NCBI GenBank assembly: GCA_963965975.1
Contig: OZ014411.1
Coordinates: 15,086,446-15,150,445 of the forward strand
DNA: 64,000 bases
Direction of reading: 5' to 3'
Source of the DNA: Xestospongia bergquistia
Lineage: Eukaryota > Porifera > Demospongiae > Haplosclerida > Petrosiidae
Shown one piece after another: positions 1-23,400 of the stretch (its first letter is position 1; every line of letters begins with the position of its first letter). The translations under genes and the position numbers were made by a program. The notes beneath the pieces are model-generated. The model did no database searches. It was not told the origin of the DNA and saw only the letters and a program-made list of their open reading frames with translations.

Positions 1-10743
<10,743 letters not shown>

Positions 10744-10975
10744 GATGATGATGATAAGCGAACTGGGAGGGCTCACAACCCCGCCCATTTGTTTCCCTTT
10801 AGGGGCGTGACCCTAATATATATTTTTAGGTCATTCAGAAATTTAAGCCAACAAAACAAAGGAGCTATTATCTTCCTGTAAATAGCTTTTAGCTCTAGTA
10901 CATCAATACAAAGGAGTGCGCTTAACAAGAGAAGTGGTTTTTCTGCTGCAACAAGCCCAAGAAAGAATTTAAACT
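10744..10975. promoter_or_regulatory. Divergent promoter between TGFBRAP1 and the PDZ gene
   Basis: The two start codons are 232 bp apart and point away from each other, so this gap must hold both 5' UTRs and promoters unless untranslated exons lie inside the neighbour. It is locally GC-richer near the TGFBRAP1 start (CCCCGCCC, GGGGCGTG), resembling GC/SP-type boxes. No transcription start can be placed by eye. Confidence 0.6.
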
Positions 10976-12356
10976 ATGGCTTCAGGTGGAGCTGGAAAAG
11001 GGGGAGGGGCTGCTGTCAAAGGATTGCGTCTTTTAACATTGACTCGACACCATGATGGCTTTGGATTTCATATGTATACAAATAGAGAAAGAGACGGTCA
11101 GTATGTCAAATCTGTAGCTCCGAACAGTCCAGCAGATTTGGCGGGTATGCTTCCTGGCGACCACCTATTGTCAGTCGATAATCACAGTGTCATTGGAGAA
11201 ACACATCATCAGGTCAGTCAGCCAGTCAGTCAGTTAATTTGTTAGTTAGTATCATCAATAGCTAGTATAGAATATACTACAAGTCTTAAGAGTACACTTA
11301 TAATGGAGAAACATTTCTGTGAACAAAGTTTTATGTCCCCAAAAATGTTGAACATAGTATTTTTATCTATGTAAAATATGTTGTCCCATTTGTCTTACTA
11401 AGTCATATTAACACTTCTTTATTTAAAACTCTCTAAAGTAAAATTTACTATGATTTTCTGATTGTATCCAGTGAATAGTGTTCAGTTTCAACTGCAAACC
11501 TTAGATTTAATCATAAGATGATCAATTATATATAATAGGACTATGTTACAGCAACAGTCAATGAAAACAGTATGAAATAAGTATAGTCTACAATTTAATA
11601 TCAGGCACAAAGTTACATCCATTATATGTTGATTTACTCCATATGGATCTCTTTTCTGTAGATAAAATGTCTGCTTGGTTTTAGAGTTTTAAAGTTATCT
11701 TCCTCTTTTCTAGGTAGTAGAAAAGATTCGTCAAGGTGGTGCTGAGAAGAAGATTCTTGTCATTGATATGATAACTGAAGATGAAATGAAAAATAGAGGA
11801 GAAGAAATTAATCCAGATGATGCAATTGTAATGATCCCTCGTGTTTTACCACCTGAACCACCACCAGCACCTGTAAGTGTATTGGTTTATAATAAGGTTA
11901 TGTAACTTTAATATAATAATATTATAACCTGCTGGTAATGTTAGTAGTAGTATAATGTGGATATGATGATCTGTCATTTGTCATTTGATTTAATAATATT
12001 CATATATTCAGTTACTAATATTTATAAGCATTATGTGCTTATCTCTAAAAAATGGATCCCAATTCATGAATAGACTTATTATAATAGTGGATGGCGCTGT
12101 TAGATATTATATAGTGAACACAAAGTAACTTTAACAATTGTTAATATGTGATATATTTATAATGATTTAATTTATCAACCATTCTTAATTGTTATTTCTC
12201 TTTCATTTAAAGGTCGAAATCCCCACACCACAAGGAACCGCTCCTGATCTTGATCTTACTAGTATGGATGCCGCCAGAAGAAAAGGTAGACGTGCTAAGG
12301 AGATGGTCAAATCGCGAGGTTGGAAGGAATCTGTAGAAGCTTACAATCAGCTTTAG
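10976..12356 (+). CDS. NHERF-like adaptor with one PDZ domain and ERM-binding-like tail
   Basis: Three exons (10976-11212, 11714-11872, 12213-12356), all phase 0, give 179 aa. After a Gly-rich start, a PDZ domain spans about residues 18-100. Its carboxylate-binding loop appears as GFGFHMY, followed by GQYVKSVAPNSPADLAGMLPG and DHLLSVDNHSV, closest to NHERF/EBP50-type PDZ domains. An acidic linker and a Pro-rich stretch (PPEPPPAP) follow. The last residues, GWKESVEAYNQL, match the spacing of the NHERF ezrin-binding tail: Trp, then E, an aromatic, N/Q and a terminal Leu. Expected role: linking membrane proteins to ERM and cortical actin. Vertebrate NHERFs have two or four PDZ domains. The PDZ call is firm; the ERM tail is inference. 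Confidence 0.85.
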
Positions 12357-12830
12357 AACTAGCAATATAATATTATTATATTATGCATATTACAAACCTA
12401 TTAACTTTTACATACACATGTACATTATATACATATATATATATATATATAATAATGGAATATCTTTAGTATAAAAACCTTTCCTGTCTTCTAATTTATT
12501 ATAACAATTATGTGCCCAATATTATCATAATATACTTTCTTTAAAGTTAAGACTTATTTTAGTTTGAAACAAACCGAAAGATTGACAAGCAAATTTTAGT
12601 CTGATAAATCAAACAAAAATAATCAATTCACATTTTATCTGTAGTAATATTATACAAAAATAATAATGTACTAGCCATTTGTTTAAAACATACAAATTAT
12701 TCTTGGTAAATTATTTTAAAAATTTAACACAACATCAGCTAGTATAATGTATCTTATATTACCAATAATAATACAGTGATAAAGTAAAATTTCTTAGAGA
12801 AATAATCATTTCAACTATAAGCAGAGAAAA
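12357..12830. other. Convergent intergenic spacer
   Basis: A 474-bp AT-rich gap holding the 3' UTRs of the PDZ gene (plus) and RFX-A (minus). It includes a short (TA)n tract near 12430-12450. No further gene was seen. Confidence 0.6.
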
Positions 12831-15800
12831 CTACCTAGTAAATGAATTTGAGGACACTTGTGTACCATACAATGATGGAGTCACTCCAGGTATATAGGAA
12901 TAGCCTTGCATACTGCCAGGTGCTGTTCCAGGCATTTGAATACCGGTAGGAGCAAACGGTGTGTTCATTTGTGCCGTGGGTACTGTGGGTACAACAAACG
13001 GAGCATATGGGTACATACTTGGAAATAGTGACAAATTATTATTGGAGTTTGGAAGGGATAGAGATGTAGTTGCATTAGATGGTGTTGACGTTGATGCAAA
13101 TGGAACATTTAAGGTTGCAAAACCTGGTATATTGGGTATGTTAGGTGTAATCATGGTACCTGCTGAATTAGACCGACCTAATGGAATTGACCCTGACCCT
13201 CGAGCCAGATCAGGTAAAATATTTTGCAAACCAGTTCCACCTTGTTGCAATGGCTGTCCTTGAGCCATTAGCTGTTGAGTTTGAGATCTAGAGAAACTGA
13301 AGCCTTGATTAGCTGGAGGTAACTGATGATTAGTTAAAGGTAGGCGCTGTGTATCTGCAGCAGGCAATCCGGGGGTACTACGAGTATTACGATGTAGGGC
13401 AGATATTTCGTATGAACTGCTAGTAGGTAGACAACCAAAACTAGAACCTTGTTGAAGACTTGGAGCAAGAACTGTTGATGTTTGAGTCAAAGGAAGAGAA
13501 ACTATTGGGTTACTTCTTAGTATTTGTTGCTGTGATTGATGAGAATAGAATGACTGCATCTGGGTTGGTATCTGCTGTAAAGATTGCTGTTGTTGATAAC
13601 CGCTCATACTTACATCCTGGTCAGACTGATGACGTTGTAGTCTGGTTGTGTGATTGGCCATGTTCATTGGAGCAGGACGTAATGCATAGTTTTGTAAGCT
13701 AGACTGTGATACAGATATGTTTGTAGAGGATGGAGGATGGTAGCTACGATTGAAATCAGTAGTTGTAGATGTTTTGGGTACAACCATGTTCACAGATCCA
13801 GTCAGATCAGGAGATTGTGAAGGCATAAAACTATCAAGTAAATGTTGTTGACTAGTCAAATGTGTTGGTGGTGAGGGCACCATAGAATCAATGGATGGTG
13901 TGTTAGAAACGAGAGGAGATGTTGCGAAGGATGCCCTTAGATTGGCTGGGGGTGTCATAGAATGAGAACTAACAGGTGAGGTAGTTGGTTCAGGTAGAGA
14001 AAGTGAACTCAACGTGGGAAGTGTTAGACTTGGTAAGTCAGCAATAGATGGTTGAGATATTGACATGGCCATGGGCTCTATTGTTTCATGTGGCGGAGTT
14101 GTAGTTGAGAGGCGTGACATAGGTGTCGGCTGAGTTAATGGCATTGCTAAAGTGACATTTTCAACTGGTGACGGAGTAGACCCTGAAGATGATTGAGTCA
14201 CAGATGATGAACGCATGCGTCCATCAGCAATAGTAGGAGGGTACCCACCAAGGATTTGTTTCTCTAAAAAAATACCAAATAAATCACACACTCAATAAAA
14301 TATAACTCTACAAATGCACATGTTACAGAATGATCTTATAATTCTGTCAGACTTGTGCATGCCTTTTCTAACAACTAATACTAAAGTTAATAACAAACTG
14401 CAGGTTATTTGCATGATGAGTACATGACTTAGTTCCAGTTATGAGGGGTCTAGTATGTGTACCTTTTTTCATTTGTTGTAGTCTATCAGAGTATACTTTC
14501 TCATCTTCTTTCTCAAGTTTTGATTCCAGTAGATGAGTAATATAGTCATCCATCAACATGTGAAGGAGAATCAAAAATCCTAAAGAAATATTGTAAAAAT
14601 TTAGTATTACAACAGAGCCTCCAAATATATCTATCAATTATTAGCTCATTTATTTAATATTCAATCTAACACTAACCAAAACTAGGAGCATTTTCCATTG
14701 TAAATTCTTGAAGAACTTTTGATGTGAAAAATTTCCATGTTAATATGAAGGCTTGACATGCTTCCTTCAATGGAGAATGATTTTCACGATAAGCCTACAA
14801 GAGAAAATAATATACACAATTTGTATTTAAATGAGTACATCAAATAACTTGTTCTAAAAGGCTGTGTTTAGTTCAGACTTTAAGGCTAGCTTGTTGAATC
14901 ATAGATGATTATAATTCATTAGTCACTCTGTTCACATTGAGAACGACCATTAACTCAGTGTTATAACCTTGGCTAGGAATATACTAGAGAGAAATGGTTT
15001 ATATCATTCAAAAGGGTTGAAAGTCTGCAAATATTATCAAAAAAGTAGAGTGCTAGCTGTTTAGGAAAGTTGCCAACCAGAAATCCTAGATAAAGTGAAT
15101 AGTGTTCTTTGCATTCCATCATGATCCATAATTTGCATATTATTAATAAACATTCACGCAAACAATCTCCAGCTTCTGCAGAAAAGTTCAGAACAGTTGA
15201 ATATACATTTAATAGCAAAACTAAGATGGATTAAGAGAATGACAACAATTCACAAAAGCTTTAAAAACTCACAAAACACTTATAAACTACAACGCCACAC
15301 CCAAATTATATTGATTTATTATATGGTCATTACTGGAATTCCACTAAACTACAACCATTCTAAACATGAACTGAGTATAGTAATCATGTAATGTCAGTAC
15401 TTGTATTATCCATTGTCCTAAGATATCCGTACACATAAGCCATTGTTCTTACATGTTCTAATAAAGTGATGTGTCCGTGCTTACCTTTACTACTGTGGCA
15501 TTGACCATATCTTCAGCCCATAACATAAAGTGTTCAAGATCAGTGTGTTCATTAAGTAAATTATCAAATTGGTCCAAGACTATATGATGTAACAGAGTAA
15601 GTAAATAAACAGAGAGAATAATGGAATAGTGTGGTGTAGCTAAAGACAATACATCAATTGAGATCTTGTTATACAACATCAATAATACTAGTAAATGTAA
15701 CTAGTTGTATAATACACATTGAACATTCTTCCTTTGCTACTTCAAATAATCAGTACACTTTTTAAATTAGATGCCACCAAATAGAACAATTCATTATTAC

Positions 15801-17433
15801 AATGCAAAAGACTTATTTTTCTTTATAGATAGCTTACAGTAACTTCACATTAATACTTACATTGAGGTAATAACTGATGATATTCAACAGGCACTCTCAA
15901 TGGATCAATAGCATATAATGTTTGTGTATATACAACACTCATATCTAAGGATTCCCAGTCTTGTTTTAACTGCTCCAAACAATTACTATTTCGTAACTCA
16001 CCACGAGCAACCTATATGGATTAGAATATATCTTGTCTTATTGCTAAGAGATTATACGACAAATTGTACAGAATATAGGGTTAATTATAGTTCCTATTCA
16101 ATATTGTATCATGACATTCTTCTAAAACTACATTATAACTCTAAGTCACTTAAGTATCTATTGAATGGGTTGTGTCATACATGTAAAATATTAAAAGTCC
16201 TTTATAACATGTATTAATATTAGCCAACCTGTGCTAGTTTAGTTAGTGAAGTTTGCCTTCTTAATCCATTAACAAATCCTTCAGTCACTGTAAAAATAAA
16301 ATATATTAATAACAACATGTGATGCCAGAAGCCTGTAATCTGAACCACTGAGATCATAGAATAAACAAACACTGTCAATTAGAGGTAATATAATAGATGA
16401 GGATACAAATTTGATTGTCTGTTTTAGTTCCTGTATCAATTACATTGACAAAATAGCCCACATACTCATAGGAACTATAAACCACACATTATTACATATT
16501 GTATTCTAACATTGTAAGATAATGACAACAATAGGATCAATATTAGAGGATGAAATAACACAATACCTTTATATTTAGCTTCCTGTAATGATTCTGGTAG
16601 ACCTTTCAAAGCCACTTCCATCCACTGACGTAACAAATCAGAAAACTTTCGGATTTCTCCAGCAAGACTACAAAGAAACAAAATTCAATTTTTAATTCAG
16701 TACTGAATAACAAGGGAATAAAATTAATTGTATTACCCATATATAATAATTTACAGGGAATAAGATTAATTCCATTACCCACATATAATAATTACAGGGA
16801 ATGAGATTAATTTCATTACCCATATATAATAATTACAGGGAATAAGATTAATTTCATTACCCACATATAATAATTACAGGGAATGAGATTAATTTCATTA
16901 CCCATATATAATAATTACAGGGAATAAGATTAATTCCATTACCCACATATAATAATTACAGGGAATGAGATTAATTTCATTACCCATATATAATAATTAC
17001 AGGGAATAAGATTAATTCCATTACCCACATATAATAATTACAGGGAATGAGATTAATTTCATTACCCATATATAATAATTACAGGGAATAAGATTAATTT
17101 CATTACCCACATATAATAATTACAGGGAATGAGATTAATTTCATTACCCATATATAATAATTACAGGGAATAAGATTAATTCCATTACCCACATATAATA
17201 ATTACAGGGAATGAGATTAATTTCATTACCCATATATAATAATTACAGGGAATAAGATTAATTCCATTACCCACATATAATAATTACAGGGAATGAGATT
17301 AATTTCATTACCCATATATAATAATTACAGGGAATAAGATTAATTTCATTACCCACATATAATAATTACAGGGAATGAGATTAATTTCATTACCCATATA
17401 TAATAATTACAGGGAATAAGATTAATTTCATTA

Positions 17434-17470
<37 letters not shown>

Positions 17471-20400
17471 ACTATAGTAGTTAAGTAGTAGTTTACATAC
17501 AATGCAAGTCAGTGTATATTGTATGCACTTATAAATACAGTATGTTGTATTGTTACATATGTAGCTCACCTGTCTGGTAGGTTTTGTAATGGTGATGTTA
17601 TAAGGACATTACTGATCACTCTATAAAGTAATGTGTCACAATGAGCCACTAGATCTACCACTACATCACTAGCTAATACAGGTAACATATGAGATGGCAT
17701 TCCCTGCCAGAAATGTAGAAGAAAACTTTCCACCTGTAATAATTAGAGATAGTAATATCAGCATACAGAACTAAGACAAATATGTTTAGTCATTACAAAT
17801 GTGTTTAGTCATGTAGAGAAAAATTCCATGAAACAGGAGGGGGGAAGGTATACCTTAGGACATGCAGCGGCACCATTTGATCACTCTACTTAGAAACAAA
17901 TTGTAACAAGTATACATTCCATACATTTGCAATCAATAGAGGAAACCAGACATACAATAAGAAATTTGTCTTCTAAATTGTAAACTTACTTCTGTGAAAT
18001 TTGCTCTCACAACACTATCAAGAATCCGCTGGCAATGGGCCCGATACATGACCATAAATGTTTTTAACTAAACAATAGAAAGAGATAATTATAATGTAAC
18101 AATCATCTCCATTGGCAACATTACATTTACACTAACTATCATACTTTGTCAAGGGGGATTTTATTAGAGAGAGTCATTGAGTTCACATCAGGAAAAGGAG
18201 GAAGGACAGCGCTAGGTTTCTCATGATAAGTGGCCTAAAATAAGACCAATAGTGTTAAATATAGAATAACATTATACACTATGGTCATTGTTTGTATGTA
18301 CATTCACTTACCTTTCTGGTATCTTGAGGCTTCTTTGAATTTCTATAAAAATATATCAATTAATAATGACTTTACATACAAACAGAGTTAAAACAATAAA
18401 TGTAATGTACTTCAATATATCAAAATTTATGAAACACATATATATCTCACCCTGCATTTAATTTTTCTACATAATCTGGTGTATAGTATCTTGATGATGG
18501 TTTAATGCCCAAACCATAATAATGATACCTACAGAGACAAAGAACAAACTATATGAGATATAGCCCTCTCTCAAATGTATTTAACAATATAATAGAATTA
18601 TTGAATGTAGTATAAAGTGATGTTTATGATAAATAGACAGTACTACATGTAGTAACACTATAGTACCATTAAAAAGCTACTACAATTATTCTAATTATCT
18701 AACATACTTGAGACATAAATAATTTTTATGTCTCATAAATTAGAACAGTAACAAAAATTACCCAAAATACCTGTAATATAACTCTATAGTTTATACAGTA
18801 ACAAAACATATTGTAATAACTTCATACTATATAAGTACATGAATTTGTAGTATGGGATATAAGATGACTTCAAGGAACTAGAAATTATGAGTACACAGTA
18901 AATGTACATGACAATCATATCACAATCAATGAATAAGAAGTGGCAAAATGTTTCCAAGTATTATACCTACTATCAAATGTTCTGAGAACAATAAATATTA
19001 AAGTAGGACAGGCTTCCATTCCTAGAAGATGCATGTTCATACAAAGCTAGGAAGGAAAGTCATTCAAAAAATGCTTTACAACATGCATAAAGTTGACACT
19101 AGAATTAAGTGTATCATTAGGCATGCTTTGTGTACCAGGCAGTCTTAACATTGTTTTGAGATCACATGTTACATATGTGTATTATTTTATTATGTGACTC
19201 TTCAACATAACCATTTAAATGAAACCATGAATATATATCACCAATGTACAACACAATCAATGAAATTAATGACCACTCCCTTGAGAACTACAACTTGACT
19301 GGAGGCAAACAATTCCTTCACACAGTCATATGTTGCTAACATATCACTTTTTTTATCAAATGACCAGATCTTGCCACTACTAAATCCAGTCAATGTTACA
19401 ACCACAATCTACTGTTGTATACTTAACAAAAAGTTGTACATCAACATTGTTTACTAAAATATATACACTTATCAATACTGTCACTACATATGTTATTATA
19501 TTACCATGACAACGTTATGAAGTATGGCAAACATGTAAATGAGTTGCTATCACAACATAGCCCATTAACATCAAATAAGGTTATCATTAATCACCATTGT
19601 TTAATGATAATAAACCAATCATGTAACACATATAGATCTTCCCATACTCCTAAAGAGTCGTTAGTTCATAACATTATCCATACAGGGCCTACTAATACAA
19701 GATGCAGCCTCAAACAATAAACAAACTACATTCAATTTAAGCACCACAAATCTCCTTGGATACTAACAAGATGTATCAATAAACAACAACAACATTATAT
19801 ACTCCATTGTGTATAATACAAAATATATGTATGTGTGATAAAGACAGCTATTGAAAAACAAAATACATTACTAACAACAATACTCCTTTGTGCATGAAAT
19901 TACATTATGCACATGACATGTACAAATACAAATAGCGATAACAAGGTTATAAGATCACTGCGAAGATTGTTTTGTTCTAATTAAAGTTCAATACTCTTAC
20001 TGAAGCCAACATTATTTTAGATAAATAATTCTGAAAGGAAGTACTTTAAAGCTTTCTTTACTACAAACTACTCTGACAGTCAAAACATTATATCACATCA
20101 AATATAAAGCTATATATGCTTTTAAGTTTAGTGATATGATCTAGAATGGAATGTAATATGAGAAATTACAATGAATTCAAAACAATCCAAAGAACTGATT
20201 GTCTTATCATATGACAACACCAATATCAGCTAATGAATTTACAAATTTAAATACAGGGCTTCCTAGAACTAATAGCTAGAGGCAACATTGATAAAATATT
20301 GAGATGCTCTCCCCCTCTTTCTCACTTACTTAGACTGTCCTCTTGTTCCTAGTCTCCTAGTGGTTACTGTTGGAAATTGTTGTCTAATTATCTATAAAGA

Positions 20401-23400
20401 AAAAATAAGAATAAACAACAATTAAATGTATACTATTTAAGTACATGTATATTATCTACATACATGAACATGTAAAGCTCACCTTTCCAAAGCTGGCAGC
20501 ATTGACAGGTTGAATGCATTCTCTCTGACAGAAATCAGAGTAATGCTCATATATTGAACTTCTAGGAATGCATATACCATCTTCTAAGTGGTAGTTTTGA
20601 TCAAGCCTTTAAAAAGATAAGAGTCAGTATAACAGTTACCTTGAATGAAGTCAACAAAAATATGTACCTGACTAGTCTTACATAGTAAAGGACAAATTTT
20701 TAGATTACAATTCCCAGCATTCTACAATATAGTGACAGTCCTAAACTCAATGTTCACATTAAGACATACACCAGTGTTTGTGTGTTAACTATTAACTTAT
20801 AACAGTCTTGCCTATAATCTAATAGCTAAGGTTTAAGAGTACAAATGTATATTAATATCATTTAATGAAGTCCAGTAGAGCTAGGTCATCTTTGCACAAT
20901 GACTGCCTACACATTCAAGTCATTTTTTAAACAACAAAAACAGTTACTTAGCAACATAGCATTGTTGTGGTTCCAATGGCAAATGTTATTAATTAACACC
21001 CATATATATAATACATTAATTATAGTATAGCAAGTGAATGAGAACAGTCACTATAAGAGAATTATAAACTGAAAATATGCTATTGCAAAAGTACAATGTG
21101 GAGCTTAGTCATTCTATATGAACTATTAGTTCATATAGTGTATTCAATATGGACTGGTTTGTACTTCCAATTGAATCTTGGAGCTGAGATTATACATGCC
21201 AAGGTTTACCATCAGAATACCTATAGGATCCTATAAGACTATCAATAATCCCACAGTCCCATGCTTAGGGTTTAGGGTTCAGGATACCTATAGGAAGATC
21301 CTTTGCTGTCCATAATCATACAGTCCCATATCATATAGAAAGATATGAGATGTAACTGTGGGATTCCATGGAATTCCATGGGAATTTTGATGACAAATCT
21401 GGACAATACTATCAATTTTACAGCTTCGCTCCACCAAAAGGAAATGGGGATTTTATAGAAGATATAAGGTCAACAACAGAGCAATATAAATAAAAAATAA
21501 TTTCAGGTAAGCATTATTTACACTATAGCATTATCATGGAATAATATTATTAGCATGTTGTCTATAACTTTCATCATACAGGCAACATGTACTACACATT
21601 GAAAGTGTAGACACACTCATTTTATATAAATAATAAAGTAAGCATGTCTTTCTTACCATTCTATTGTAGCATGTGTAGAATGAGGTCTCAAAGTTTCACT
21701 ATTTCTTGCCGAATACTGATAACTATCAGATATATCTGAGGAAACAAAATGAGCATAAGATTTACACAGACTATTACAATAATATGTCTAATGTTTACAT
21801 TGATAAGGGTATTAAAAGAACAGTTACAAATACACACTAGTTGCTGGGCAACAACTAAGTGTATCCATAGTGCACACTCAAGGGAATTTCCCAAACAATC
21901 ACTTCAAGAGGAAGACCTTTCCATATCCATAAATTGTGTTAATCACTAGTTATCTACATATATACCAGTTATATATAGGAGTAGCATAAAGGGGACTGAC
22001 TTGTGGAGATACTGCCAAAGAGCTATATAACCCTATCTACATCAGTGTCTCCAGCCAGTGTTGAACATCTTAATAATCATATGATGACATACCACATCAA
22101 CTGGTTACTAATGTAGTATACATAAAGGATTTAACATCAGGGTACACACCCAATGTAAACCACTTGCACTATCATGTATTCAATATACATTATAATATAA
22201 GGGTTTACCATATAAAATGAAATCTTACACTTACTGTGGTTGACATACATGAAGTTGTATATTATACTATGTTATAAAAAGTGAACAATGTACATTTGTA
22301 CTTGAGATCACAAAGACTATTGACACATACCAATAGTAATCATAACAAACCACATGACAAGTGTTGATTGAACCACTACCACATTCAATTCCATGAAACA
22401 GAGCATAGGATATTATCTCATCTCCAAGAATTTCCAGTAACCTCTAATTTATATACACATGTCTTTATTTAAAGAAGACTTACTAGCTGGTCTTAAAAGA
22501 GTTACTAGGCTACACGTTATCATTATAAAGTATTCAATTGCTTTCATTCATATGATCTAATGTGACAAATCATAATTCCAACAAATCATGCATAATTCAT
22601 AAAAAAATTAGGTAACACTAGCGCCACTATACGGTAAAGTAGCAAAGACTATGACAGACTTCTGTCTCCTAACTTGTTTCTTAGCAACAGGAGAGCTACG
22701 CTGTCCAATAGTAAGTTATGAATATTCATGAGAGATGGATATTCTGGTTTCCTAATAGGTTTTATGTACTTTTGTGATGAACACTAGTGCCGCTATACAG
22801 TAAAATGGCAAAGGAGGTGACAGACTTCTGTCTCCTAATTAGCAACAGGAGAGTTACACGTCTGATAGCAAGTTATGAATATTCATATAGAGATGGATAT
22901 CGTTTGTTAGATTTTATATATATATATGACAGACTGACGTCTCCTGTTTCCAAGCAACAAAATGACACCTAACGGCACGATAGATGTTATAGTGGGAGTG
23001 ACAGAAACCTATTTGTGGTTGACTATAGGCATAATGGTAATTATACTGTCGGAATAATACAAAGGAATTATCATAACCACATAAAGAAAGCATTTAGCAG
23101 CATAGTTCATGGGATAGCTTGATGAGAGACACAATCACATGCACTTATAATTATCATAAACACAACTTTTGAATTAATTATGCATTTAAAGTCTTTTACT
23201 AAATTAACTCAATTTATCTCTTATATAAATCATTTTTATATTGCCATTCCAACTAACTCTCTACTGATTTTTACTTCATTCTACTTCACCGTGGTTGAAA
23301 ACATTAATGTAGCAATAAGCAGAAACATATTGAATATCAAGGACACCATCAAAAATAAATTATCAAAACAAAAAGAATAAAGCTACAGACATTAGAAAGA

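Noticed and set aside
12961-13702. Plus-strand open frames across the RFX-A last exon
   Set aside because: Shadows of the Ser/Pro/Gln-rich minus-strand coding sequence.
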